A stretch of 64,000 nucleotides of DNA, taken from positions 13,883,944 through 13,947,943 of the forward strand of contig CAKAKS010000038.1 in NCBI GenBank assembly GCA_916700875.1, given 5' to 3'. Position numbers and translations under genes: made by a program. The notes under the pieces are model-generated. The model was not told the DNA's origin. It was given only the letters and a program-made list of their open reading frames with translations, and ran no database searches. The stretch is from Sebastes aleutianus (taxonomy: Eukaryota; Chordata; Actinopteri; Perciformes; Sebastidae). This document shows, piece after piece, positions 1 to 56,299 of the stretch (within the stretch, counting starts at the first letter, position 1; every line of letters starts with the position of its first letter).

Positions 1-1056
1 AGCCGGTGTAATCCATCTTGTTGTTTTACTCAAGTCTGTGTTTTCACAGAGCGATTTGCGCACCACTGAGTGTCCGTGCGACCAGCCTCTATCATGAGCG
101 ATACTCAATACTCATTACTCCTGTTTTTTTACCTCATTAATCTAAGTAAATTGCTCGCTGTGCGTGTGAGTGATTGACTACGGTGCCGTTGCCTTTTCTA
201 CAGTCAACCCTAATCGTGTTACAGTGCTTTGAGATAAGGATCTAGATCATACACATACCCAAAAGACACACATGCATAGACACACACACACACACACACA
301 CACATACAAACACTGGCCTGCATGTCATACTCCTCAACGCTCCATTGGCATGGGCAGCCGTGTGTGTCACTCTGGCTGTGTTTTGGCCTTTTCTCAGTGT
401 GTTTCTAAGAGCCTGATGGCTTTAGTTACCTACAGCGATGTGTGTGTGTTGGTGTGTGCGTAGGTGCATGCAGGTATTCATGTGCAGAAGCATGCCATTC
501 GTTGCTGTTGTGTAAGAGAAGAGATGATGTGGGGCTGGTTTTACATTGCTACAGGTGGGCGTTTTCAGATGGGAGAAATGCTTTTATTTTGTGATTGTCT
601 GTGTCAGTGAGTAGTTTACATTGGTAAGTGTGTTTGGCGCGGGAATATGTTGTTTTATGTAATGCAGTCTTGCTGTGTGGAGTATGTTTGTGTGTTTGTT
701 ATTAAGTACTGGTTCGTCTCCTGGTTCCAATAAGCTTTTTGGCAACACGGTGATCTGAATTAAGGCCAACATGAAAATTTGTAGTTCTAATATGTTTATG
801 ATTAAGGAAGAAATCAGGGTTTGTTTGGTTTTTTTTCAAAAAAAAATTCAAATCAGTGGAATAGTGTGAAACCGGCAGCATGTTTGTTTTGCATGGTGTG
901 TATAGCAGCATCCACATGCTCATGCAGAATACAAACAATACAGGGACCCACTCGTAAAAACATTGCTAAATAGCGTTCTCCACTGGGTATCTTTTAAGTA
1001 CTTACAGATGATTCTTCCTAAGGTGTCATGTCCTTAGAAACACTTGATGGCACATG
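1..1056. other. znf704 intron sequence, left edge
   Basis: No exon matching the upstream part of ZNF704 is visible. The stretch holds a (CA)12 microsatellite at 281-304 and otherwise unique AT-rich sequence. Confidence 0.6.
281..304. repeat. (CA)12 microsatellite
   Basis: Pure CA dinucleotide run read directly from the sequence. Confidence 0.95.
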
Positions 1057-1064
1057 ATTGTTAA

Positions 1065-1794
1065 TATTGGTGGGGGAATAAATCGATTCACCTATGTATC
1101 GTGATTCTTTTTTTTTTTTACGATTTTGAAATAGATTTTTTAATGCCAGAATCGATATATTGCTTCGTTTGAGTCCATGCGGCGGTAGAAGGAAGTGACC
1201 GCTTTTATTGTTGTAGTCTGAGTAATGTGACGTCCTATCCATTCAGTGTCTGTCAACCAAATCAACAAGCAGAAAATAGAATACGACGGAGGGTCCGCGT
1301 GGATACGACCTGCACCCTTACATATTAAATCCAACGTGGTAAACACTACACATACAGTAAAGTATGGAAAACACTGAAGCTTTCACACATTGCCAGGAAA
1401 AGCAGAGCTAGACATCCTGGCTAAAGCTGCATGCTAACTCTGTCATGGACAGGAAACGTTATCATATTACGGTAACGTAACGTGCGGTCAAGCCAGCCGT
1501 CAATCTCATCTCTGTGGTCAAATCAATCGATGCTACAACTGTACATGCTGAAAATCAAACATTTTTACTGTATCAATTTAGATATTTTCCAAAGTTAAAG
1601 TCCCTAGAAGTGTATGATTCAACTTTTTCCCATGGTCTGGTGTTAAAAAAGTTAATAAAAATAGCAATAAATCCTAATATCAAATTGCAATACTTGTAGA
1701 ATCGCAATACTTCAAAATTTCAATACATATCGAATCGGCACCCAAGTATCGTGATAGTATCGAATCTGGGGATGGATGTGTCGTCCCAGCCCTA
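1065..1794. mobile_element. hAT-type MITE, copy 1 (730 bp), with perfect 8-bp target duplication
   Basis: The element is flanked on both sides by ATTGTTAA (1057-1064 and 1795-1802), an 8-bp duplication as made by hAT transposases. Its right end is GTCCCAGCCCTA, and the left end TATTGGTGGGGGAATAAATC aligns with the left end of copy 2. It has ATCGAT-rich subterminal sequence and no transposase frame. It shares over 500 bp with the element at 7168-8191, in the same orientation, but lacks about 300 bp of that copy's centre. Short frames inside it are not genes. Confidence 0.85.
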
Positions 1795-1802
1795 ATTGTT
1801 AA

Positions 1803-2501
1803 TATGAATGATTATATTTGATCAGTTTTTGAGTTTACAATTTTTTTTTAACAAATGGCCTATGAGACACCATCCAGAAAGGTTTTATATCACAGATTTA
1901 TATAGTTTTGTGTTAAGTTTCATTCATTTTGAGAGGGGAGAGAAGTGAGTTTTAATAGAGCTGTCAACAGTATCTCGCAGATTTTGGTTTGAAAACCTCA
2001 TATCACAAAAACGTCTACAGGAACTAAGAAAAACAGCCTTGTTTTATAACTGACCACTGTGCATTTTTGAGTTTATCCAATCTATTTTGGAAAGGCCTAT
2101 TTAAGTCTAAGAGGCTGGAAAAAAATCTTGAACCATGTTGGACCATGTACTCCTTCATTTGAAATGTAAACATGAAAATCTTCAAAATGTGGGCTACAAA
2201 CTTTCGCCAGCCAGAGCCCAGACCCCAACTTTATATCTGAAAAACTATATCCATTTGGTTTCCAAGTTTAGTAATATTTCTCTGATATTTTAGTAGGTAA
2301 TTTGAATGAACAGTAGTTCTTACTATTAGTCTTTTTACCTGCAGCAGAAATGTATGACATGTTCATCACCCTGAGGAGGCATGTTTCTGTACTTTGCATC
2401 AACATTTTTCACAGCGTATTCTCATATCAGTGTCGTTACTAACTTGCGTACATGGTTCTCCACCAAAGCGCTGACTTAATCTTCTTTGCGTCCCTCTCCA
2501 G
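1803..2501. other. Intron upstream of exon A
   Basis: AT-rich sequence with no recognised repeat. It ends in the pyrimidine-rich acceptor tract of exon A. Confidence 0.6.
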
Positions 2502-46222
<43,721 letters not shown>

Positions 46223-46694
46223 ACGTCCCCCACCAGCTTCACGGCGCGCCACGCCAACGGGCACTGCTGCCTTTCGCCAGAGAACGGGGGGGGGGGAGGG
46301 GATCATTTTGCATGCATTTGGTTTTCTTCAGCTCAAAATCGCAACTGTCCGCCAAGCTCTGGCTCCGCCCCTGTCGTCCTCCCCCCTCAGCTCCACTGAA
46401 CTCCAGCTGCGGAAGGAACCAAAGGACAGCGGAGTCACCTTTTGCCGCCCAGGATTCCAAGTACTGCCTCGCCATTCCTACCATTCCCAGTTTTGGGAAA
46501 CCCCAGTGCAGCTAAACGGTGTAAAGAAAAAATAGATCTAAAGATTTCTCCCGTTTTTCTTATGTTGGGTTCAGTGTTGCATATTTCTATGTTTTGTAAA
46601 GCTCTGGTTTTTAAATGAAAAGTTTAGTCAACGAAGGGGTCTGGAAAAAAAAGGCCAAAAGCTTTTTTTGTGTGTTTTGTCACTTTTTTATCCA

Positions 46695-46700
46695 AATAAA
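46695..46700 (+). terminator. Candidate poly(A) signal 1 (AATAAA)
   Basis: Canonical AATAAA 473 bp after the znf704 stop, followed within 50 bp by GTGCTGCAAGTTTTTG, a G/T-rich stretch. This is the first plausible cleavage site for a short isoform. Confidence 0.4.
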
Positions 46701-47723
46701 GAGTGCGCCTCTGTGCTGCAAGTTTTTGAAGGACGTTATGAAAAAGCACGAAGTTGAAGCTCGCTGTTTTTGTTCTTCCTTCCAATATCTCTCTTGATTT
46801 ATTTCTGGACTTTTTTGAGGTGATCTTTTATCACCGACATCACAGCCTCTCCCGGTTCCTCACCTGCTCTTCACTCCTGACAGCCCTGAGGGAATGTATG
46901 ACATGAAGAGAGAATAGAGACACACACAAAGTGAATGATCGATGCAAAAAAAAGATAGTCAGGGAAAGCAGATGGACCACGCCGGTGATTTAGCGTAACA
47001 GCGTTCACACTCACAAACAAACACAGGTATTCCCAACACAATCAAAGCAGAAGACAGGAACTGTTTTCTATGTCACTTTTTTATCCAGTTGATTCATTTT
47101 CTTTGTTTTATCAGGGATGTGAATCTAAAGAAAGCAAAAACCAGCAGCTAAAACTTTGGAGTTATACTGTGTCAGCCTCTTTCATTACACACTTTTTGCA
47201 ACCAAAAACTCCTTTATCTTACTCTTTATGTTTTTGTTTTTTGTTAAGACGTTTACTGTTGTTGATGTTTTTCTCTCTTTTGGCGAAACCAAGACTGTTT
47301 ACCCACCACCTGCTACAGAAAGAGTGTTAAAAGACCTTCCTGATAGCACTGGAAAAGCATGAAGTCAGCAGCGTGCAAGGCCATAAAAAGATAAACATCT
47401 TTCACCACATACAGAGAGACAGATTGCCCTCCTCCTCCTCAACCAACTTCTTTCCCAACGGGAACAAAATATCTCTGTGTTTACGTATCTTGATGATCTG
47501 TTAACCAAAGGGGGAGGGCCGAAAAACCAAAAGCGAGGCACTTGCACTGTATGTGTGTAACGGAGCACTTGTGGCTACTTGTATTGATTCTTTCTTCCAC
47601 GAGCACTCTTCATTTCAACATGAGCAGTTAGAAAAGGAAATAAGAGCAACATTTGACCACCCAGACGTCGCTACTTCCCCTTTTTGAACCGTTATTTGCT
47701 CCAAGAGTTTTGGAGAAGGGTGG

Positions 47724-47729
47724 AATAAA
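47724..47729 (+). terminator. Candidate poly(A) signal 2 (AATAAA)
   Basis: AATAAA in GGTGGAATAAAGTTATAAG, 1.5 kb after the stop. It is followed by CTCCTTTGTTGTTTAATATGT, a T-rich stretch that could serve as downstream element. Confidence 0.4.
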
Positions 47730-48735
47730 GTTATAAGCACTTGATTAGGTCACTCCTTTGTTGTTTAATATGTACCGCCGCACATTTTGTTATTCACTTG
47801 GCAACACGTAAGCAAAGCTTTGAGCTCTCATAAGAGTCCTTGTGATCGCCACGTAACCTTGTTACCGAGGAGGGGGAAAAAAAGAGGTCAAAAAATATCT
47901 GATTTGTCATTTGAATGTGTTTCATTTGAATTTCCAGCCTCCTTGTTGGCTCAAAGGCAGGAAACAAAATCACAAAGCCAAATAGTTTACAGATGTTCTC
48001 TACTCTGTAGTGATAAATGGACCAACTCTTTTTGTCACCCCGGGGCTGCGTTCTGCTTTATTACAACTCTAGAAATGTTTCTAACCAACAGGCACATTGT
48101 GATTTTGTTTCTGCAGTTACTCTCATGACATTTATGTGAATGCACGCTGAAATCTTTTCTTGGCATTTTTGTCATTTTACCCCCCAGAATTTATTCAAAG
48201 CCAACACCAGTTAATAAATGCTAATACACGCTCGCCCACTTAATATACAGTATAAGTACTTCCGCAACCGATCGTAAAAAATCGTAGCTCTTTTGCGTTT
48301 GCTCAGCTGTTTCTATTTTGTCTCCATTTGTTTCTGTCTGATCATGTATATATGTCATTCTTGTATTTTCTCTTAAGCTCCATGTTTATGACCTCGGTCA
48401 TTACGTTCGCCACCTTATGAACAAGACCGGTTCAAGTACGACATTGCGTGAGGAAACAATGTACCGTTCAACCTGTCGGGCTACTATTGTTTTGAATATA
48501 GGGATAGCCTTAAAGTCGCTCTTGAAAAGAAATCATTGTGCTTCTTCTTCTATGTCATTACATTGATGTTTCAGTAAGAAATATTTAGATTATCTCCAAA
48601 CTGATTATGCCATTGTATTATGTGAACGTATCATTGTTTATGAAAAGACAAATTTATATATACGTAAAGAAAAAAACATGTTGGAATTTAAATTCAAAGC
48701 AAAAAAAGATTTGGCTGTTTTTTTTTGTTGTTTTT

Positions 48736-48738
<3 letters not shown>

Positions 48739-48770
<32 letters not shown>

Positions 48771-48780
48771 TATATATATA
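48739..48780. repeat. (TA)n microsatellite in the 3' UTR region
   Basis: TA run of about 29 bp plus a second 10-bp run. Confidence 0.95.
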
Positions 48781-49160
48781 AACTGTTTATGAGATTTTGT
48801 TTTCATGTTCTGCTGAAGGATTTTGTTTTGTGGCTAACTGTAGGAGGGAGGCATAAATCTCACTGCAAGCCAAGCTTGTTATGCTCTTTTCAGCGAGTGT
48901 GACCCGCACGCTCCCGCCTGGAGCTCCTTCACGTCACGCTGCCGGCGCTGCTAAGCGGTCGAAATCCACAGTTGATTAAAACCTTTATCTTATTTCCAAT
49001 TCTGCTCTCCCGGTGGCGCGCTAGGCCCACTCACAATTAGTTTGATTGACAACTCGGTGTGTTGTTTGCGCTCATGTGTGCGGTCACACGCTTCTGTGTA
49101 TGGACGTGAAGGAGCCCCCGGGCCAAGTATGCGGGCCGCTGCTGAAGCACGGTGCTCTGC

Positions 49161-49189
49161 CTCCTCCTCCTCCTCCTCCTCCTCCTCCT
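49161..49189. repeat. (CTC)n trinucleotide repeat
   Basis: About nine CTC units; gives poly-Pro or poly-Leu/Ser frames that are not genes. Confidence 0.95.
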
Positions 49190-49944
49190 ACCGGGGAGAG
49201 CTACTCATCTTTATCAAATGGCCTGTGGCATTTCCCTGTCAGCTAACACTTCGGGGTTCAAGGATGTTTTTGTTGGTCCAGACGTCAGCGGCTGGATGTT
49301 GTTGTTGTTTTTTTACTCCATGCACTTCCCATTGCCCTTTCTCCATCATTGTGGTGCTTCATGTGTGTGTTCGGACCATCTCCTCCACTGGTGTGTGGGA
49401 ACAATCTGGCAGCCAATCTGTCCACGAACAAATCCCTAGTTCAGACCAAGACTGGATATTTTAAGTGGCAGCATCTCCAGGCAGCTAATTTTAATTTTCT
49501 CTCTCGATTCTAGGTCAGCGTTGTGTCGACCAAGTAATAAGATTTGGCCAAAAATAAGCTAATCTCACACCCTGTGTTTAGGGTAAATCCACAAAAGAAC
49601 ACGTGCTGCCATATTCTCTCAACCTGTTCATCTCCTCAGTGAGGAACTCTGGGATTTGTTTGTGGACCGTGTGTGGCCCGACCTGCATCGTTCGTAGTAC
49701 CGAGGAACACCTTGGTCCCGTTCACTGCCAATCGCACAAAGATGGCCTGAAGCATTAAGGGGCATTTCAGAGGACACTCAGCCCAGCAGGTCCGTCTGGG
49801 CTTACTGGGCATACTGGTGCTGTGGCCTCAGCTAGGGGGAGAAATGGAGGTGCTATTATTCCCGTGCATTTGCTGTTTCTCCCATGTTGTCTTCTGATCA
49901 TATTAACTTCATTTTGTACACTATGTTATGCTGTAGAACATGAA

Positions 49945-49950
49945 AATAAA
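49945..49950 (+). terminator. Candidate poly(A) signal 3 (AATAAA)
   Basis: AATAAA in GAACATGAAAATAAAAACACC, 3.7 kb after the stop and preceded by a TGTACACTATGTTATGCTGT stretch typical of UTR ends. No strong GT-rich element is obvious in the next 40 bp. Confidence 0.35.
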
Positions 49951-50298
49951 AACACCCTGCCTCAAGCCTACCAAGTTTCCAGACACGAGTTAGTGAGGGG
50001 GTCGCCCCGAAAAATCTCTGTTCTCAGTTTTGATGCTTTTATTTTGATGACTAGTGCTCATTGCTGTCTCTCCATTTGTTGGGCTCAGTCCTGTAGGTAA
50101 CATCAAATGCATGAATTTCATATAATTATAGGAAATTAGTGCATTTTGTATTCTAAAACTGCTTGTGTGCGAGTATAGAAGTGCTTTCCGTATACCCCAA
50201 ACAGCAAAACCATTCGATACTCAGACTAAGCTAACAGTTCCTTCTTGACCTCAGAAACAGCTGAACTATTTCAGCTCAAGGTCCACTTACTTGCTTGT

Positions 50299-50521
50299 TC
50301 TGGAGCTTTTGATCGTATCATAGTGCCTTCAAATGGGGTCGTGTTTACGAGAAAAGACACAAGCTCACAAGTTTCATTTGAAGGCACCGACACAGTCTTC
50401 ATCAGCGGATTGAGTTTTGTCATGAAACATGTAAATGTCCAAACTTTACGTGTTTCTTTGATTTCATAACAACTGAGCAAACTGCTGATGAAGACTATGT
50501 GATCCAGTCAAAAGCTCCAGA
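50299..50521. repeat. Element with three nested inverted-repeat pairs (three-way junction layout)
   Basis: Outer pair TCTGGAGCTTTTGA (50299-50312) with TCAAAAGCTCCAGA (50508-50521). Inside are two side-by-side pairs: GTGCCTTCAAATG (50323-50335) with CATTTGAAGGCAC (50375-50387), and AGTCTTCATCAGC (50394-50406) with GCTGATGAAGACT (50484-50496). All three pairs are perfect over 13-14 bp. The layout is A-B-B'-C-C'-A'. No protein is supported. It may be a mobile element or an RNA structure. Confidence 0.8.
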
Positions 50522-52068
50522 AGAAGAAGGAGAAGTGTGTAAATGGGTCCGTGAGTTGAGATTGTTTCGTCAGCTAATAATCCAAGTTGTTTAATTTAAT
50601 TTTCCAAGTACATTAAACATGACAAAATAGCTTTTAAGCGAGACCCATAGTTGCATTCTTGCTCAGAAAAGGTCATTTAAGTAGCAGCGTAAAACTTTAA
50701 ATCCGAACCCAACGCATGAACATGCAGTGAGATGTTTGGGGATATTGGATAATTTACTTCCTTTTAGGCAAAACTGGCAGAAAAAAAAGGGATCATGACT
50801 CTTCTATTCTGACTCCCTAATGATGCCAAACATGCCATATGGCCTCACGCTCCTGATCTGATCATATTCACATTAGAGCAGAAGTGAGCTCTCAGCCCAG
50901 CAACCTGGGGGAGAGTGAGCCGCTAAACAAACGCGAGCTCAGAAACGGCGTGCCATTACAAACATGTGTTCGCACAGCAAGAATTAAAACTGTGGCATGA
51001 AAGAGCCACAATAGGCGGTCTTGTTGCACCAGCGAGAGTGATATGAATACTTATGAGGACTTTTTTTTCCTTCAAATGGAGCGGCGGTGTGTGGCTTTTG
51101 TTCTCTGGCGTTTGTTTACCCTCTCAGCTGCTGCCGCCTCTTAAAGGGCTGAGCGTTCAGCCGTGATTTATAAGCTGAATAAAACAAGACGGCATTATTC
51201 TGCTCATACGGACGGTATAAAAATCAAGTTGTGAGTTACGAGGGACCCTCCATGTATATGTCCTCACACACACACACACACATTTTTATGTCACGCTATT
51301 GTCCGGTGTCGAGTGATGGCTTTAACAGCAGTTCATATGTTGACAGTTTTATAAGCATTCATGGTTTATGTACCTGAGATCAATATTTCATACATGACAA
51401 GACTTGTTTGTGACGAGAGGCTGACACTTATTATTATTATTACACCTTATATCATCCAAGTATAGGTCAATATATGCTACAATATATACAGATTAAGCTT
51501 CAGTGCAGCATATCTAAGATACAGTGTGTGTTTATGTGACTTTAAAAAGAAATCCTACTTCTTATTTCTTTTTCATTTTCACTGTCCAGATGTTGAAGTT
51601 AGTGACTGGTTTTCCTCAGCTCTGTGGTTGCAGATTAACCGGCCACCCACTTCTAGCAGGCGATAAAACATGTGGCAAGCAGGGTTGTTATCTGCCTCTC
51701 TGGCCTGCACACACACAGACCGTCCTGTGTTCTCCACTCAACAATAGTCCGACAGCAGGTGGCACTCTGTGGTGAAAATGACTGGAAATGGAATTACACA
51801 TGTTTTAAATAGTACTTAAAAAACACAGAAATTGAACCATGTGCACGGTCGAGTAGTCCTAGCGTTGCCTCGCATGACCCCCCGAGTATAGATTGAGTCG
51901 CGGTGTGTCTTCAAAGTGTCCAGATCCCGCCAACCGTAGGGCTAGTTTCCATGGCGACCATGCTGACGGGCAGGTTCCTATCCAGAGCTGGGGGTCAGAG
52001 CGGTGGTGGTGTTGTTGTCAATAAAAAGAGGAGGGATCCTCCGTCCTTCATTCGTTCAGGAATGTGAA

Positions 52069-52094
52069 GGAGGAGGAGGAGGAGGAGGAGGAGG
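52069..52094. repeat. (GGA)n trinucleotide repeat
   Basis: About eight GGA units. Confidence 0.95.
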
Positions 52095-53872
52095 GTGGAT
52101 GAAATGGCTTCAGGGGCATTTTTTTTTTTTTTTTAGGACATTAATGATTAAAAAGTCCTTAGCATGTGTTCCCAGGAGCTGCTTCACCCCCATTTGCGGT
52201 TATCTTTGGAGGAATATAGGAGTCCTGAATGTGCCTTGATGAGAAAGTTTCTAGAGTGGACCTCACCGGTTCGCCACGCCGCGCTGCGTGGCGCCGCGTT
52301 GCTGTGATATGACGATGATGGAATGTCTCTGGTGCTGGCTAGTCTGAGTTCTGCTTTCTATACCTATAAACTCAAAGATTTGTGATACAAAGAAAATGTC
52401 CTGTGAGTTGCGTTCAGGGGCCCCTTTGGCCTCGGGTTCCAGAGAGCTGTCGCGAGAGTGACTTTTCTACTCTTTGCCGTGACTTGTTGTAAACTAATTT
52501 TTGGATTATGCCGATACTGTGTTTCAATGTGTTACTTTGTTTGTCTGTTATTTCTTCTTCTCTTTGTTTTCCCAAACATGGCTCCTCTCTCTCTCTCTCC
52601 CCCTTTCGTACAAGGGCTTGTAGATACATGTATGTCGATGTGAAGACTTGCTGTCGTGGTGCAATCTAGATAATGTTTGGGAAATCAAGGAATTCAGCAA
52701 AACCGCATGTGAAACAGTCAGTGAGATGATCTGTTTTTAGTGCAGGAGCGATTTTCCACAGAAACCTGCTTTGTGGGAATAATAATGAGGCAGATAAAGA
52801 GAAGGAAAACACTCATCAGCCTGAATTCTATTATTGGATGTGATTATTCAGAAAAGACCAAACATTAAAGAGTATTTCAGCTCCTTCATTTTGAACTTGA
52901 ATATGCAACACAGAGACCCGCCTCCTCAGAGAAACATCTCATCTCATTGGCTGTTTTATCTAATTACAATCATGTAGACCTCAAGAACTCAATGACTGTC
53001 GCACTGGATTTTTACACTCTTTTTTCAAACAGTATATATACTATATGCTCTGGTCTAACTGTATTTTTAATACTGCATGTGCATGCAAAATAAGGAAATT
53101 ATGAGACTTTATATAAATGTGCTCTATTTGTGCTTTGGCGTGCCGTGACGGGTTGGGAGCAGCCGCAGGTTGCCTCGGTGTACTTTTATTTAATTTCAAC
53201 TGTGGTTTTCTACACTGAAGATTGGTATACAGAACAAAGTGTTTTGTTTTTTTAGTTGAAAGTACCTGTTATTCCCTGCTGGCTCGGACCAATTTGTCAC
53301 AGTCTGAGTGGCGCTCTCATCCTTGTTGTGTGCGTATTAACAGTTAGCCGGGCCCAGGAGAGTCTAGCGAGATGCTGGTGGAGGACGGATCAGTAGAGGA
53401 GGCTGTGTAGTGATGGGAACGCTGCCAGCTGGAGTTATGAAGACGCCTGAAGTCTCAGTTGTTCTTCCTCCACCTGCATCCCCGACCCTCTGCTGAAAAC
53501 ACACAGCGAACTTTACAACTACTTGTCAAACATATATGTAGGCATGTATCGTGGTCATAAGAGGTAACCACAGCGTTGGCACAGTGGCTGCTCTCCACCC
53601 TGATGTGGCCGGCACAGTATGTTGCGTTTTATATCCTTTTGAAGCCTCTAAATGTACATGTTTGATATGTGTTTCCAGACTGTAAAACTAAATCGTAGAT
53701 GCAACACATCGTCCTTCTCCAGATCTGTTCTCACAGTCGGTTGTAAAAATGTTAACGCTACTTTGTCTGACATAAACAGGGAGGATGGTTTCTGTGCTGA
53801 GGTGAAGCTCAGGATGTCATTTCATGAGCAGCATCGGTTCAATTTTTGGTTCAAAGTATTGAGGAAATGTCA

Positions 53873-54350
53873 AGGAATAGTTCGACATTTGGGGAATTAA
53901 GCTTATTTGCTGAGAGTTAGATGAGAAGATTGATTCCACTTTCATTTTTCTATGCTAAATATGAAGGAACTCATAAAATCCACGTAACCAGAACCTTTAA
54001 AACGCACAAATTAACCCATTATATCTTGTTCGATTTATGAGCTATACTGCAGCCAGCCACCAGGGGGCGATCGAGATGTTTTGGATTCACTTTTGCGAAA
54101 CGGTCATGTCGTCCATCTTTATATACAGTCTATGATCTCGGCCAAGAAATATTGCAGCACATAAAATCTTAAAAAACTTAAACTTAAAAAAACAAAACGG
54201 ATTAAACAAACAAGATATAACATGTTAATTAGTGAGCTTCAGAGGTGCGGTACGGTTTCCCCCTGTAGCCGAACCGGCTGTATATATTTACTGCACAGAT
54301 ATGAGAGTGGTGTCAATCTTCTCGTCTAACTCTAAGCAAATAAGTTTTTT
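53873..54350. mobile_element. Long-TIR MITE, copy 1 (GTTCGACATTT...AAATAAG family)
   Basis: The left arm GAATAGTTCGACATTTGGGG, GAGAGTTAGATGAGAAGATT is inverted at the right as CAATCTTCTCGTCTAACTCT, AAGCAAATAAG. The centre contains GCCAGCCACCAGGGGGCGAT CGAGATGTTTTGG (54051-54083), a separate dispersed piece also seen at 61096-61131. A very common teleost repeat, recognised from memory. Confidence 0.7.
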
Positions 54351-56299
54351 CAGATGAACAGTCAGTGCAGAACAGGAAGGGAAAGCATTTAAAACAGTTT
54401 GCAGATGTGCCAGCTGACACTTTCATACACTACAAAGGCAAAACACACTGGTGTGATCTCCCTAAATTGTGTCTTCTCCAATCAGTATCATTTACCTCAA
54501 ATATCTGATGCTGAAACAGCAACCCTGTAGGAGAAAGTTTCATTTTGCAGAAGGTCTTTTTGCAGCAGAGTGCTCTGATAGTATCTCAAACACTGTCTCC
54601 TAAAGCCTCTTCTCACCACTCTGCTTGTTTTTATATTTATGTAGAGAGAATAAGTCTGGGAGACGGTTTAAAACTACAGGATGAGCTCCAGCAGGTGTAC
54701 TTCCTCTGGGTCATCAGGAGTAACAGTATGTTTTCATGAGCTCGGTGAGACATGAGACATTTATCATTCTGCTGCGCCGAGACGGTTGAAGATGTTTATA
54801 CATTGGCACGGCTTTTTTCCCTTTCCAATCCAGCTTTTTCAAGCAACTCCAACATTCATGTCAGTCTGCATTATTTATCAAGCAAAGCATTTGAATATGC
54901 AACTAAATATCTCAGCTGCAAACATTTGTCGCCTGTGTTTTATTTTTCATAAACACCTTTTGGGCAGGACATCATGCATACGCTTTTATCACACAACCCA
55001 GACCTCTCTGCACACACACACACACACACACAATATGAGTGAAAGAGGTGCGAACGCCAACTGTGTTGGATCATGTCATCGGGGCAATATGTGCCCGTGC
55101 TGCTCGACATATGTCCCCGTGGCTTCAGGTCTCGTCCTGTGATGATGTGAAGAGCTCGCTGGTGGAAGCTGCTCGCGTCTCTCCAGGCCGCTGGTCCAAA
55201 CGCACAGCTCCGCCAAGGAGTCGATAGCATCATATGTACATGTGTGTGTGTGTGTGCAGCATGAGATGATGGAGTGTGTGTTTCACATAACCGCCTGAGG
55301 TATGTCCCATCTGCTCAATGTAGCATTAACACCTCCTCCTGTTTGTCTGCGTGTTTGTGTGAGCATAAAGCTTACCGTGCATGTGTGTGTGTGCACCCGG
55401 ATCAAGCCATTACTGCAGCCATAAATGCACGTTTTCAATGTGCAAGCTGTCATACCTCATGCATTATCAACTAGTACATTGACATAGCATAATAAACCTC
55501 CCCATGCTGCTTTTCACACCAGCCAAAAGCCTGTCTGCTTCATTATCATAAACGCTGGCATCTGCAGGGCATCACCCTCCATCAGGTGACCAAAATGAAA
55601 CGTAAGGAGCCTCTCAGTTTATGATGTGAAACATAAGTTGATCTGCTTTAAGCTCACTGACATTTTACATGATGCAGTGATTGTAGAGATGCTTATCCAG
55701 GCTGCAGACACGTGCCGTGCCCTTGTCTTGTCTGCTCCGTCGAGGCGTTTGAGCAGCAGGTCGAGGTGCAGAGGAATCGAGGCATCTGTGAGTCAAGCTC
55801 ACAGAAGATGTTTTGGCGTCTTAGTGGAGCGCAGGGAGCTGTTTATGTGTACGCCCGTGTGTGTCCGAGTCATTGAATTATTGAGTGCGGTGAAAAACAG
55901 CACATGTACACCGGCTCCATCTGTGACCTCGGTTGATAAGAATCGTTGCAGCCCATGAAATCGGTAGCTTCCCCTCGCTGTGAGGGCGCAGGAGGTTCAA
56001 AACAAAAGGGGGGGAGAGGAAGAAAGAGGCACATATGGATCAGTTTAATACAAGCAATATAGGTAAAGAGAAAGAGAGTAGTTACAACAGGAGGATCTGG
56101 CTTTGAGTGAGCCAAAAATGAGAGAATATCCTTTCCACCGCAACAGAAATGCCTCCAAGCCAGGGGTCACCGAGGTCACAGGAGGACAAATAGGGACTGA
56201 TTATGGAAAAATGCACTCTTGCATGACCCTCCTTTTGTGTCGATAATTGTAGATGAAGCCACAATTGACTCTCTGCCCTTTGCCAAGAGTTTGAACTTT
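54351..56299. other. Intergenic or distal UTR segment
   Basis: CA run 55011-55031, otherwise unique DNA. 110- and 118-codon frames here lack domains and splice context. No gene called. Confidence 0.4.

Larger units (their letters stand above)
46223..49960 (+). other. znf704: znf704 3' UTR (end uncertain)
   Basis: This follows the TGA directly. There is no other gene signal and little recognisable transposon sequence up to about 50 kb, in contrast to the introns. Candidate poly(A) signals AATAAA stand at 46695-46700, 47724-47729 and 49945-49950. I set the end after the third because a T/G-rich stretch precedes it, but transcripts could end earlier or run as far as the signal at 57600. ZNF704 mRNAs have long 3' UTRs in my recollection. 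A (TA)n tract lies at 48739-48780. Confidence 0.5.
49961..53870. other. Downstream of znf704, UTR or intergenic
   Basis: No coding exon of a neighbouring gene recognised. Contents: structured element 50299-50521, CA run about 51268-51281, (GGA)n 52069-52094, GC-rich 52256-52300. 52900-53300 is T-rich and reads like 3' UTR. It may still be transcribed if the distal poly(A) site at 57600 is used. Confidence 0.45.

Noticed and set aside
1140..1346. Minus-strand frames at 1140-1346 and 7198-7431 with shared peptide
   Set aside because: Similarity is due to the two MITE copies; frames are broken differently and not coding.
1..2501. Upstream ZNF704 exons (acidic N-terminal region)
   Set aside because: No frame with the expected acidic or KREMTFTFQ-like sequence and flanking splice sites was found; they must be left of the window.
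49046..49246. Frame with a run of prolines
   Set aside because: Translation of the (CTC)n repeat in the UTR region.
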